Assembly: GCA_028641055.1 (NCBI GenBank)
Contig: CM054059.1
Location: 432,702,332-432,766,331 of the forward strand
Reading direction: 5' to 3'
DNA from: Alopecurus myosuroides
Lineage: Eukaryota > Streptophyta > Magnoliopsida > Poales > Poaceae
DNA length: 64,000 nt
Shown here: one piece after another, positions 1 through 12,325 of the stretch
Numbering within the stretch: the first letter of the stretch is position 1
Layout of the letters: each line of letters begins with the position of its first letter
Made by a program: the position numbers and the translations under genes
Notes under the pieces: model-generated
Databases searched by the model: none
What the model saw: only the letters and a program-made list of their open reading frames with translations
What the model was told of the DNA's origin: nothing

Positions 1-3000
1 CTCGGGCCCTTAGATCTTCATCCTGTGGCCAGCAACAGATCACTTAAACGAAGGGGTATGCCACCCTCAGATCTGGATCCAACGGCCCTGATCAAATCAC
101 TTAAACACGTCAGCGCCCAGTAAGCACGCCACGCCAGCATCTAGTCAGCACAAGCAACCAATCAGGAGCTCCCACGTGTCCCAGCTTTTTATTCAAATTT
201 CCTCCCGCTAGAATTAATTGGCAGTTTTACAGATTAGTCCCTGCATCTTAGATCTATCATATCTTTTCAACCACTTAGCCAAATTTAACAATCTTGGACT
301 TTTTGAAAAGCCCTTGACATCTAGAAACTTTTGGCACTGGCCAAATTCAAATTTGACAAACTTAAATTTGTTCAAATTCAAATATGCTTGTTTGATGAAA
401 TTTGGCATAATTCAAATTCTACAAATCCAAAAATTGTAAATAAAATATATTTGGAAACCTTAGGATGTGTACTTTAATATCCTCTGTCCCAAAATAATAA
501 TTGAACAAATTAAAATTTAATTTAGAATTAAGTTGTCTATTTGAGTATTTTTGGCATAGATTAATTTCTATAAATAATTTCAATATAGTTCCTTTTGCAA
601 AATTGCTCCATTTGATAACCTTGAACCAGAAACAACCTTGTCCAATCATTTTGGACATCCTTGGACCATGACCATGTGTTTTTGACCAAAAACCCAACAT
701 AGTGATTCATCCATCTTTACCATGTCTTAGGATTTGTTTTCAACTGTTATTCCTTGATGTTATGTCTATTTGGAGCCAAGACAAGTCCTTAGAATGTGTC
801 AATCACATATAGTACCAAATAGTGAAATTTAGTTTGCTATCTACTTCTCCACTCCCCTTTCATGCTTCAAGATTTCATCAAATTGGGATTTGTGAGAACC
901 ATGAAGTGCAATGGAGGACTTAACCATCTAGAGGTTATGCAACATGAAGATAGAAGACCATTGAAGGACTTGGAAAATAAAACAAACTTCATAAGCATCT
1001 CCAAGAAGTGGAAGCACTAGAAGAAAACCAGAGAAACTTCTAGAGGACTAACACCCTTTCTCTCTAAGTCTTTTCCCTTCCCTTTTCTGTTCTTCTCCTT
1101 TCAACTTGATGGCAACATGAAGAGGAACAAGGAAGATCATTGAAGAAATGACTTAGGCTCCACAACAATCTGAAGCATACTACATCAAGTTCAAGTATAT
1201 GAAGAAATGAAGAAGAAGACTCACCTCTCCCATTCTATCCTCTTGTCCCATTTCTCCTCTATTTTGACTTAGTGATATTTTCACATTTGTTAAATAAAAC
1301 ACTTAGTTGTGACCACACCACTTGGGAAACAACTAGTGAGAAAACCATGAAGACTATCAAGACCAAGAGAAGCACCACACCAAGGAAGGAAACAACTTAG
1401 ATGGCATGATGATGATCTTCAAGAAGGCAATCACATGAGGTCTAGAAGCAATCCATACAAGTTGAAGAATAACAAGTTATTTTTGTCCAACCATTGACCC
1501 AAATGGAAAACCCAAGACTTAGTAATATTTTCCCTTTGATGATGAAGTTAGTAGACCTACCCTAACCACAATGGAAAATACTAACATAGTCACTTAAATA
1601 TTTTTGAAGGTGAATATGACCAAGTGTTTGCATGTAATACTTTAGTTGAAGAAGTAATATGTTTATTCTAAGTGAACTCTTGGAACTTCCTCGACAAGTA
1701 TCATTATAATGAAGTTAGATCCCATCAAACTCAACCTAGTCCATCCCAAGTAAGCCTTTGGAATTTTACTTAACAAGTATTGGATCATTAATGAATGAAT
1801 CTTCTCAAAATCAAACCTTGACCTTGTCCTAGCCAACTTGGTTAAACCCCTTTTTGATATGTCAATTGGTGTGTATGCTTTCTTCTCTTGTATGTTTGCT
1901 TGATAACATGTTTGTTTATTTTGTTATTGTGTTGTCAATGAATAGATTGTACGGAGAGCAACGATCTTTTGTGAAGAGAGTGTGATATCTTCACCAACTT
2001 CAACAAGGCAAGTAACACACCATCAACTACCCATTATTTTCTATATGCATTAGTTGATTTTGAGTAGTAGGCATGATAGGAAATTTTACTAAGTTATACT
2101 ATGCTATGCTATTATCCTAGTAGTGTGTAGCCATCCCTTTTACCTTGTTATTTTGATAGCCTTAGAATTTATTAGGTGCTATGCAATGTTACAAATGGTT
2201 TTACTAGATGTTGAGGAAAAATCCTAAGTATAACTAATGAATGAACCACCTGGGTGGAAGTGGTAAGACTGGGTTATGTTGAGTGTTGCCTCAGGGCCCT
2301 TGTTTAAGGGTTATTCCACTTGAGGTTGTCACTTGCGGATGGCCACCCAGGAACAAAGAGATTACTATGTCCTTCTAAGTTTAGTAGCTTCCCGTGCAGC
2401 CTTTTGACAATATGGGCTCTGTCTTGATCAATTAAGTTGTGAGGGTTCAGCCCAGGCTTGACAAGCAGATGTAGCAAAATTATAGGTGGAACGGGTCTTG
2501 CCGGTGGGTTTGGACTTCTTCTTCTGAAAGATCTCGTCTCAATTCTCTCCTTTCCATGATGCACTCCGGGTGTATAGGATGTTTGGGCTAATTGAAGACA
2601 AAGGGTGAAAGTGCACAACCTCTGCAGAGTCAACAAACTAAGATCTTAGCCGTGTCCCCGGTTATGGACAACTATGAGCAGCTGGACAAGGATTGACGGA
2701 AGAATCTCATCATCAATTTCAATAAGTAAAAAATTTGACCAAGTGAACAGTATTGTGGTGCTTGGATCTTACTCCAATGTTGCCACCCCTTTGAAAAGAA
2801 AAGTTTCTTTTACAAAAGAGATAGGACAAAATTGGCTTTATGCAAACTTAGTCAAAACTCCACTCAGCCAAATGAGCATGTAGTATTAGTCTTGCCATTT
2901 ATATCCACCATAGTGTTACTTGCCAATACATTAAATTGTATTGACTCCCTTGTGGCTGCATATTCCATATTGCAGGTGTTTCTGAAGACGAGTGAGGATT

Positions 3001-3283
3001 TCGTTTAGGATCTCGAGACTATCGCCAACATGTTTTGCCTGTGGCACATGAAGAAGATGGGCTCAATGTTGTACCTTGTTTTCCGCTGTATTTCTTTCTT
3101 TTCTGCTAGTCTTCTAAGACTATGCAAGTTGTAATCCTATTTTGTAAAGACTGGATCATGCGTTGTAATAGAATTTGATGCATTTGCATGATATTTCATT
3201 TTGTACTGTGGTGCTAGCAATTGATCCAGGGACTAGCACAATAACACAGGTATTCCATCTTTATTAAAAGTTGGGATGCTACA
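1..3283 (+). repeat. 5' LTR, right two-thirds
   Basis: Matches 6096-9378 base for base apart from six substitutions that I noticed, for example ctg/atg near 73/6168 and gac/gaa near 2407/8502. It ends GGGATGCTACA at 3283. The short ORFs in it recur in both copies and match no protein I know. The U3 part lies outside the window. Confidence 0.92.
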
Positions 3284-3286
3284 AAA

Positions 3287-3300
3287 TGGTATCAGAGCAT
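3287..3300 (+). other. Primer-binding site (initiator tRNA-Met type)
   Basis: TGGTATCAGAGCAT starts three bases after the 5' LTR end. It is the complement of the 3' end of plant initiator tRNA-Met, the usual primer of many plant LTR retrotransposons. Its position sets the LTR boundary and the plus orientation. Confidence 0.9.
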
Positions 3301-4330
3301 TGTGTTGCCTGTAGAATTCGAGACCCTAAGTTTGGAGAAGATCCTAGGATAGAAAATTTCCTATGTTCAAAATTTCTAGAAACAAAACAACCATCTTAAT
3401 TCTTCTCATATCATCTCATCTATTATTCACCTTCAAAATTTTCTAGATGACCTACCTCTTCAATACCATCAAGACAGGAATGTTGATGATCATACTAAGA
3501 AGTGCAAGAAGTATTTTCACCACATGAAGACCTACACTCAAGACAATTGAAGAAAACTTGGAGATACACCAATACTTCACAACAATCAAGAATACCTCAA
3601 GACATGGAGAGAAGAATTTGAAGAACTCAAGAAGATATAGATGAGACCACCAATCTAGTTACTTTGTTAGAACAATGTTAACGTGTTAGAGTATTGATCA
3701 TACCAATGAGTGTGGTATGACAATATTAGTTTGTTTTCAAAAAAAAAAAACTTGTTGTTTGGTGTGAAGATTGTTTGTTAGATGATGTTTGTAAGATGAG
3801 TTTCCTTGAATTGTTGTGTTGGGTAGATTTGTCTGTAGCTTTCTTTCTAATCTCTACTCATCCATGCTAAGCCAAATCGAAACCCATACCCATTTACCAA
3901 CCATAGAGATCTACCATATGAAGTGCAACAACAAAAATTCACCCAAGAATGTCACTATTTTCAAGATCCTTTAGTGTGAAGGAACAATCACATCCATGAT
4001 CAATGCCAACTACCTAATAAGGATCAAGCTAACCTTGGAGGTATCAAACAAATGGAAGATTTTTTCCTACCATGAGAGTTTCTTTAGAAATAGCATGGTG
4101 TTTTCCTTAAAGGATGACAAAAACGAGATGGAAGATTTTTCAAGAACATCAAAATACCAAGTTGAGAGGAACCCAAAGACTTTTGATTGACCCAAAGAGT
4201 GACCCCTCAGTGTCAAAGGTAGTTCAACAGACCTATGTTGGTCTACACCTCCACCACAAAGGAAAGATCTACTCAAGCTAATCTAGAATCCATCTACACT
4301 CCAATCTAATGAAATTAGACTACCCACAAA

Positions 4331-4437
4331 AGTTTCTTTTAAGGGTGGTAGCCCACCCAGTTGTTCTAGAACCCAGTTACCCAATCTTTCTAACCTTCCC
4401 AAATCTCGGGACGAGATTTCTTTTAAGGGTGGTAGTC
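4331..4437 (+). other. Polypurine tract with an upstream duplicate
   Basis: GATTTCTTTTAAGGGTGGTA at about 4414-4433 stands four bases before the 3' LTR start (TG at 4438), where plus-strand priming occurs. The core TTTCTTTTAAGGGTGGTA also occurs about 84 bp upstream (4333-4350). A second, upstream tract is a feature some plant elements use for extra priming, but it could be a simple local duplication. Confidence 0.75.
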
Positions 4438-7400
4438 TGTAACATCCCTGATTTTTGGAAAATGCAAAAATCACAAAAATTTGAAACTTTTTGTTTTCAT
4501 ATTATGCAAGTCACCAAAAACCAAATGAGATGCAAGAAACAAAACAAAACAATATGTAATTGTAACAAAGAATCCAAATTGCCTTAATTCCATAAACCCT
4601 AAGACCTATTTCTAAAATAAAATACGTTTGCTCATGTGAATAAAATATTTCTTAGCAAACATCTTTACCAAACATGTTTTCAACTCAACTACTGTTTTGA
4701 AAATGATTATGATATTTAAAAACTAGAGAATTGTTATCTTTAGTATTTCTCAATGTCACCAAAAAAATATTTCACCAATCATTAAATATATCATATGAAT
4801 AAAAATTATTTAAGCTGCTATTCAAATATCAAGTGTTAAAACCATAGAATATATTCCATAAATTGTGTTTAGAAGTGAAATACATTGGAAAAACAAATAT
4901 TTGTAAATGTGGTAGTCCTCTGATAATTATTATCCACTTTCCTATTTAATTATATTCAACAATTAAAAATGGCATAAAAGTTGCTATTAAGTGATTTAGT
5001 AATATGTTAAAATTTTAAAATATACTAATGGTTTGAAATTGCTTTGAGAAATAATATTTGACCTACATAATGTATCTGAAATGTTATAAGACCCAATTTC
5101 CATTTATTCCCATTTTCTATTTTAAAATTTGTATTAAGTAGTTATTCATGTTTTCATCATATTTTAAAATTATAAAAAGATGAAAACACTTTGATTTGAT
5201 TTTGGAAAAAAAGTATTTGGTCATTCTAAATCTACTGAAATTTGATTTCACAAATATTTATATTTTACAATTTTCTAAATTAAAAATCATATTAAGCTAC
5301 TATTAAGGTATTATTCAATTTTCAAAATTTAAAAATAAAAATATGTTGAAAAGTTTACAAAAATGGTACTGTTGGAAAGTATTTGGATTATTAAGAATTA
5401 AGAAATTTGTTTCATGTCAATTGGATATTTAAAACAAAAGTTATTAAGGTTTTAATTAAACAGAAATAAAAAGGAAAAAGAAAAAAAAATGATGGCGTCA
5501 TGCTGACGTCATCATCGTCTTCATCACAGAGAAGAAACAGTCTACCGTTTTCTACCCGATTTAAGTGTCTTTGATTTCGCGGGATTTAATCCTTGATTCA
5601 TTGCCTCGTTTCCTCCTCCTTAAAGCCCTCCATTTCCTCTTCATTTCCCCCTCCTTTTCCCCTCGAATCTGTGCCCGAGGCCCCCAAACATTTCTCACCG
5701 GAGTAGTCCCAGGCCGCCGCCGTTTTTCTCCATTTCGGCCGCAGCAGGAGGTCCCCGGCCCCCGTCTTTCCCACCCTCTCCTTACCCTTGGCCCCGCACA
5801 CCTTCTGAGCTGTTTGCTCGATTTTTTTTCGCAGGAATTCGTCCGTGCCGTGCACGCCCGAAGGCCGCCGGAGTCGCGTCGTCTCCTTCCACTGTTCATC
5901 GTCGCCTGAGTGCCGTAAAGAGCTCGACGAGGTGGCCATGATTCTTGTAGTGCTCCTCTGAAGCTCTTCGTGGTCTTCCTCGAGGCCGGGAGCCTCTGTA
6001 TCGTCCCGCCATGAAGATCTGCGCGTCTCCGCCGCCGCGATGCCATTTCCGGCGTTGATCCGGCAGCTCACCGGCGAGGTGAGATCCCGAACCATCTCGG
6101 GCCCTTAGATCTTCATCCTGTGGCCAGCAACAGATCACTTAAACGAAGGGGTATGCCACCCTCAGATATGGATCCAACGGCCCTGATCAAATCACTTAAA
6201 CACGTCAGCGCCCAGTAAGCACGCCACGCCAGCATCTAGTCAGCACAAGCAACCAATCAGGAGCTCCCACGTGTCCCAGCTTTTTATTCAAATTTCCTCC
6301 CGCTAGAATTAATTGGCAGTTTTACAGATTAGTCCCTGCATCTTAGATCTATCATATCTTTTCAACCACTTAGCCAAATTTAACAATCTTGGACTTTTTG
6401 AAAAGCCCTTGACATCTAGAAACTTTTGGCACTGGCCAAATTCAAATTTGACAAACTTAAATTTGTTCAAATTCAAATATGCTTGTTTGATGAAATTTGG
6501 CATAATTCAAATTCTACAAATCCAAAAATTGTAAATAAAATATATTTGGAAACCTTAGGATGTGTACTTTAATATCCTCTGTCCCAAAATAATAATTGAA
6601 CAAATTAAAATTGAATTTAGAATTAAGTTGTCTATTTGAGTATTTTTGGCATAGATTAATTTCTATAAATAATTTCAATATAGTTCCTTTTGCAAAATTG
6701 CTCCATTTGATAACCTTGAACCAGAAACAACCTTGTCCAATCATTTTGGACATCCTTGGACCATGACCATGTGTTTTTGACCAAAAACCCAACATAGTGA
6801 TTCATCCATCTTTACCATGTCTTAGGATTTGTTTTCAACTGTTATTCCTTGATGTTATGTCTATTTGGAGCCAAGACAAGTCCTTAGAATGTGTCAATCA
6901 CATATAGTACCAAATAGTGAAATTTAGTTTGCTATCTACTTCTCCACTCCCCTTTCATGCTTCAAGATTTCATCAAATTGGGATTTGTGAGAACCATGAA
7001 GTGCAATGGAGGACTTAACCATCTAGAGGTTATGCAACATGAAGATAGAAGACCATTGAAGGACTTGGAAAATAAAACAAACTTCATAAGCATCTCCAAG
7101 AAGTGGAAGCACTAGAAGAAAACCAGAGAAACTTCTAGAGGACTAACACCCTTTCTCTCTAAGTCTTTTCCCTTCCCTTTTCTGTTCTTCTCCTTTCAAC
7201 TTGATGGCAACATGAAGAGGAACAAGGAAGATCATTGAAGAAATGACTTAGGCTCCACAACAATCTGAAGCATACTACATCAAGTTCAAGTATATGAAGA
7301 AATGAAGAAGAAGACTCACCTCTCCCATTCTATCCTCTTGTCCCATTTCTCCTCTATTTTGACTTAGTGATATTTTCACATTTGTTAAATAAAACACTTA

Positions 7401-9378
7401 GTTGTGACCACACCACTTGGGAAACAACTAGTGAGAAAACCATGAAGACTATCAAGACCAAGAGAAGCACCACACCAAGGAAGGAAACAACTTAGATGGC
7501 ATGATGATGATCTTCAAGAAGGCAATCACATGAGGTCTAGAAGCAATCCATACAAGTTGAAGAATAACAAGTTATTTTTGTCCAACCATTGACCCAAATG
7601 GAAAACCCAAGACTTAGTAATATTTTCCCTTTGATGATGAAGTTAGTAGACCTACCCTAACCACAATGGAAAATACTAACATAGTCACTTAAATATTTTT
7701 GAAGGTGAATATGACCAAGTGTTTGCATGTAATACTTTAGTTGAAGAAGTAATATGTTTATTCTAAGTGAACTCTTGGAACTTCCTCGACAAGTATGATT
7801 ATAATGAAGTTAGATCCCATCAAACTCAACCTAGTCCATCCCAAGTAAGCCTTTGGAATTTTACTTAACAAGTATTGGATCATTAATGAATGAATCTTCT
7901 CAAAATCAAACCTTGACCTTGTCCTAGCCAACTTGGTTAAACCCCTTTTTGATATGTCAATTGGTGTGTATGTTTTCTTCTCTTGTATGTTTGCTTGATA
8001 GCATGTTTGTTTATTTTGTTATTGTGTTGTCAATGAATAGATTGTACGGAGAGCAACGATCTTTTGTGAAGAGAGTGTGATATCTTCACCAACTTCAACA
8101 AGGCAAGTAACACACCATCAACTACCCATTATTTTCTATATGCATTAGTTGATTTTGAGTAGTAGGCATGATAGGAAATTTTACTAAGTTATACTATGCT
8201 ATGCTATTATCCTAGTAGTGTGTAGCCATCCCTTTTACCTTGTTATTTTGATAGCCTTAGAATTTATTAGGTGCTATGCAATGTTACAAATGGTTTTACT
8301 AGATGTTGAGGAAAAATCCTAAGTATAACTAATGAATGAACCACCTGGGTGGAAGTGGTAAGACTGGGTTATGTTGAGTGTTGCCTCAGGGCCCTTGTTT
8401 AAGGGTTATTCCACTTGAGGTTGTCACTTGCGGATGGCCACCCAGGAACAAAGAGATTACTATGTCCTTCTAAGTTTAGTAGCTTCCCGTGCAGCCTTTT
8501 GAAAATATGGGCTCTGTCTTGATCAATTAAGTTGTGAGGGTTCAGCCCAGGCTTGACAAGCAGATGTAGCAAAATTATAGGTGGAACGGGTCTTGCCGGT
8601 GGGTTTGGACTTCTTCTTCTGAAAGATCTCGTCTCAATTCTCTCCTTTCCATGATGCACTCCGGGTGTATAGGATGTTTGGGCTAATTGAAGACAAAGGG
8701 TGAAAGTGCACAACCTCTGCAGAGTCAACAAACTAAGATCTTAGCCGTGTCCCCGGTTATGGACAACTATGAGCAGCTGGACAAGGATTGACGGAAGAAT
8801 CTCATCATCAATTTCAATAAGTAAAAAATTTGACCAAGTGAACAGTATTGTGGTGCTTGGATCTTACTCCAATGTTGCCACCCCTTTGAAAAGAAAAGTT
8901 TCTTTTACAAAAGAGATAGGACAAAATTGGCTTTATGCAAACTTAGTCAAAACTCCACTCAGCCAAATGAGCATGTAGTATTAGTCTTGCCATTTATATC
9001 CACCATAGTGTTACTTGCCAATACATTAAATTGTATTGACTCCCTTGTGGCTGCATATTCCATATTGCAGGTGTTTCTGAAGACGAGTGAGGATTTCGTT
9101 TAGGATCTCGAGACTATCGCCAACATGTTTTGCCTGTGGCACATGAAGAAGATGGGCTCAATGTTGTACCTTGTTTTCCGCTGTATTTCTTTCTTTTCTG
9201 CTAGTCTTCTAAGACTATGCAAGTTGTAATCCTATTTTGTAAAGACTGGATCATGCGTTGTAATAGAATTTGATGCATTTGCATGATATTTCATTTTGTA
9301 CTGTGGTGCTAGCAATTGATCCAGGGACTAGCACAATAACACAGGTATTCCATCTTTATTAAAAGTTGGGATGCTACA
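4438..9378 (+). repeat. 3' LTR (complete, 4941 bp)
   Basis: Starts TGTAACATCCC and ends GGGATGCTACA. Its first 1050 bp are very AT-rich. A GC-rich block (about 5560-6095) follows, and then the part shared with the visible 5' LTR. The 3' flank is ataaa (9379-9383). The matching left-side target duplication is outside the window. Confidence 0.9.
5490..6095 (+). promoter_or_regulatory. GC-rich probable promoter/leader block inside the LTR
   Basis: A sharp change from AT-rich to GC-rich DNA occurs near 5560. Just before it is the perfect palindrome TGACGTCA (5504-5511), a bZIP-type ACGT element, with a second GCGTCA nearby (5495-5500). A pyrimidine-rich leader-like stretch follows. In an LTR this position fits the U3/R boundary. 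The antisense frames of 160 codons here are GC-skew artefacts with no recognisable domain. A transcription start was inferred, not seen. Confidence 0.4.
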
Positions 9379-9656
9379 ATAAATAAGTTTGAACTTTTCA
9401 AAACACAATCCTTGACCAATCCTAAGCCATTAGCTATACACTAAACCCAAACACAATAATTCCTTTGGTAAAATAAATTGTTGTGTTAAGTTTGTTGACT
9501 GTTATATTTTGTTCTTTTGTTTGCAAATTGCTTGTTTATTGTTGTTTACTTCTATGTTTAGATTATACGGAGGGTAACGTTCTATTTTCTGAAGAAAAGG
9601 TGATTGTTCTTCACCAACTTCAAAGGAAAGTAACACGCCATCAACCTCTACCAAAT
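9379..9656 (+). repeat. Diverged LTR fragment of a related retrotransposon family
   Basis: Aligns loosely with about 7890-8130 of the adjacent LTR: an 'attatacggagggtaacg' block corresponds to 'attgtacggagagcaacg', followed by a shared 'cttcaccaacttca' and 'agtaacac.ccatcaac'. It is too diverged to be the same copy, so the young element inserted into or beside an older relative. Confidence 0.6.
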
Positions 9657-10014
9657 TCCGCGCGAGCTGGGACATTTCAATAACGTTGTGGATGAGATCA
9701 AAAGCGTTGCTGAGGGCAATCCGCTAAGTTTTGCGCGACGGAATGAAGCCGTATCAGATCGAGTATCAGGGACAAGTCCGCTATGTTTATATGAAGCTAA
9801 AAACGTCAATGCTATCCGCAACGTTCAGCCAATCCTCATGATCAGCTGGGCCGTCTGGACCAGGCCCAATAAGTATCAATGTTTTTATTTCGTCGCTATG
9901 AGGCAACACGTGGAAAACGAGGTTCTAACGGCGCGCGGTAGCGTAATCAGCTAACGTCACATCACACGCAACATACGTCATTATGTTGTGAATATTTTTT
10001 ACGTCACGAGTCTC
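9657..10014 (+). other. Unassigned sequence
   Basis: A short plus-strand frame (9688-9954, about 88 codons) is open but resembles no family I know. Base composition is more balanced than in the neighbouring repeats. I see no splice or promoter pattern that would make it a gene. Confidence 0.4.
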
Positions 10015-10272
10015 GACCAATGAGGCGAAACCATGTGGACCAATTGAAATACGCCACATGGAAACAAAATGGTGCCACGTTCCCTACTTCTGGGAAAAAT
10101 CTGTTCGTCGCGGGCTACCCAGCGACATTTTCTTTCCATCACTAGTTTTGACCAATCAGGCGAAATCATGTGGACCAATCAAAATACACCGCATTGAAAG
10201 ATAATGGTGCCACGTCGCCTTCTTCTAGGACGAAATCTGCTCGTCGCGGGCTACCCAGCGACGTTTTTTCTT
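10015..10272 (+). repeat. Tandem duplication, two diverged copies of about 122 bp
   Basis: Copy 1 (10015-10134) and copy 2 (10150-10272) both run from 'gaccaat.aggcgaaa.cat' to 'gcgggctacccagcgac'. Later sequence to about 10440 repeats similar GTCGCC/GGCGAC words. This could be the terminal region of an old DNA transposon, but I cannot find its ends. Confidence 0.6.
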
Positions 10273-10595
10273 CGTTGCTACACGGGTGGCACGTGCACCA
10301 ACGGAATGGTGCCACACAACGTCTTTCCATGACGTCTTTTTCGTCTCGGATTTGGGTGATATCGTCACCATGCCGGAGACGTTATATTTATGTCGCCTAA
10401 TCGCCCAATCATAGTACGACGCGTGGGCTGGGTATACGTCGCCACATGTCTTCATTTAACTTGACCAAATTTTATTTTACGTTACTACAATGTCGGTTTT
10501 CATGCTATTTGGGTGATTACATCATTGTTTTAATTGCCAATTGCACACAGGAAGAAAAACAAACCACATAACGGACATCAAATACTCAGTTTTTA

Positions 10596-12325
10596 TCAGA
10601 GAAGATCAAACCAACATACATAACCACAGTAAGGACCACGCATCGGCTCAACCAACATCTCAAGTAGGGCAACTCCTTCTAGTTGAGACTTCTTTAGCGC
10701 AGCTTGTTGCTTCCGAACGTCTTCCATATCAACTACAAACTTGAGCCTCAGTTGCTCTGATGCTGCTTTCGCCATCCTCATATCAGCAATTGTTCCGCGT
10801 ACATTCACATCAAGCTGCAGTTCAAGCTCAGACTTTGAGAGACTTGATTCCACACGTGCCTTCTTTGACAAAATATGCTTTCCATTCTCCTGCATGACAA
10901 CTTCACTATCATCCTCATCCTCTGAAGCAGGTCGAGACATCACCCTTTTCTTGCTTGCCTACCAAGCATGCAAAGAAATGAAAATAGCAGATGACAAGCA
11001 TGTACAGAACATAGATGAAACTAGCAGATGACAAGCATGTATAAAAAATTGCTGAAAACTAGCAGATTATAGTCAAAAAACGGTGTGTGTAGTGAACTAG
11101 CAGATGAGAAGTATAGATGAAATAGCAGGTGTTAAGCATGTTAGGAAGATAGATGAAAATAGCAGATGACAAGCACGTATAGAACATAGATGAAACTAGC
11201 AGATGACAAGCATGTACAAAAATAGATGAAAAATAGCAGGTGATAATCAAACAACGGTGTGTGCAATGAACTAGCAGATGAGAAGCATAGATGGAATAGT
11301 AGGTGTCAAGCATGTGAGGAAGATAGATGGAAAACCATGTTGAAATAACAACGACATCTTTAATTACTATAAGAGGATTTTACGGCCTTAATTAGCTTGT
11401 CAAAACATCTTATAGTATGGAATAGAGGAAGTAGCACAAAATATATGGCACCACACTGATCAAAAAATTCAACACACGATAATAAAGCCGCACCCTAGTT
11501 GTTGTGATATCATGAAAGAATGTTGAGCTACCGTGTTAGGGAATAACCTGCAGCACATCTCCTTCAGTGGCATCTGATTCCTCTTCAACATCATACACAT
11601 GCATGTACTGAGATCCAGACTCTTGCTTCTTGGTCTTGGGCGGGGGGGGGGGGGGGTGGGGAGTCCCGTAGGGCATGGAAGAAAACTTGTTGGTTTTACT
11701 CCGAGTTCATGTATTGTTTGCCATGATAGTTATGGCGCACTCTTATTCAATGGGGGTGTAGTGACGATCCGAACATGAATAAATAACTCAAAGTAAGGGC
11801 AAATATAACACTTCATAAGAATCTAATACAACATAAAAAAATTAAGGCACTCATCTTGTAAGAACAGTCCAGTGAAAGTAATATAAATTTTGATCCTAAC
11901 AAAGACTAATAGGATCACAAGAAAAGTGACCTTAAACCTAATACGTAGTATACAAACTAGATTGCTGGAAATGAGCAAAGTTTTACCATAGGAAAACAAA
12001 GCTGGATTTATTTATTTATTTTATTTTTTTGATGAAAAGGCCCCCTTCCTATTTCCGATACAAGAAACCGTTTAGAGAGATTTATTGCATAAAACATTAG
12101 CAGTATAATTAGGATAATAATGAAGCATCAAACATACGATTAAACAGACAACCAATTTAGAAAGATTAACTGCATCAAACATAAGCAGGATAGTAAGGAA
12201 GCATCAAACATAAAATTAAATAGACAAGCAATTTAGAAAGAATAGTTTCCTACAGATTTAGGGCCTTCTGTCTTGCTGCGTTTCTCGCCTTCAATTTCTA
12301 CTCGTTTTAGCGTGTTTGCAGACAT
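10596..12325 (-). CDS. Possible three-exon gene, protein of unknown function (173 aa)
   Basis: I built this model by eye. Exon 1 is 12254-12325 (ATG at 12325), exon 2 is 11548-11634, exon 3 is 10596-10958. Both introns have GT donors and AG acceptors and both junctions are phase 0, so the three pieces read through as 24 + 29 + 120 residues. The N-terminal half is basic and then acidic (YDVEEESDATEGD, SEDEDDSE). The C-terminal half is a charged probable coiled coil (from about SLSKSELELQLDV to KKSQLEGVALLEML). I do not recognise the family. The first intron's 3' end is a long C run, an unusual polypyrimidine tract, and the second intron holds a minisatellite. It may be a real low-copy gene, a captured fragment, or an accessory ORF of a DNA transposon. 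Consistent phase is the main support; expression is untested. Confidence 0.5.
10977..11330 (+). repeat. Minisatellite with higher-order duplication inside an intron
   Basis: Units built on 'tagcagatgacaagcatgta' and 'agatgaaa' recur about ten times. The array is itself duplicated as two blocks of about 175 bp (10977-11150 and 11155-11330). It lies in intron 2 of the predicted minus-strand gene. Confidence 0.8.
11340..11432 (+). repeat. Possible Stowaway-type MITE end
   Basis: The stretch ending 'cttatagtatggaatagagg' followed by 'aagta' resembles the terminus of grass Stowaway elements (a 'catcttatattt.ggaacggagggagta' type). No matching left terminus is visible, so this is at best a solo, degenerate end. 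Confidence 0.35.

Larger units (their letters stand above)
3284..4437 (+). other. Non-coding internal domain of the LARD
   Basis: 1154 bp between the LTRs. It opens with the primer-binding site and closes with the polypurine tract. The longest frames are about 60-90 codons and resemble no retrotransposon protein. A 12-base A run lies near 3739. Packaging or dimerisation signals would be expected here but cannot be recognised by eye. Confidence 0.8.
1..9378 (+). mobile_element. LARD-type non-autonomous LTR retrotransposon (5' LTR truncated by window edge)
   Basis: Two near-identical blocks lie exactly 6095 bp apart: 1-3283 and 6096-9378. The first is followed by a primer-binding site (3287), the second LTR is preceded by a polypurine tract (about 4416-4437). 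The complete 3' LTR begins TGTAACATCCC and ends GGGATGCTACA, an inverted terminal repeat of the TG...CA kind. The internal domain is only 1154 bp and I find no gag, protease, RT or integrase motif in it. LTRs of 4.9 kb with a short non-coding core fit a large retrotransposon derivative that depends on a partner element. I counted six substitutions between the LTR copies over 3283 bp, so the insertion is recent. About 1658 bp of the 5' LTR should lie left of the window. Confidence 0.9.

Noticed and set aside
5561..6095. 160-codon antisense frames in the LTR
   Set aside because: They are GC-rich by-products with overlapping alternatives and no recognisable domain, and are more likely promoter/leader DNA.
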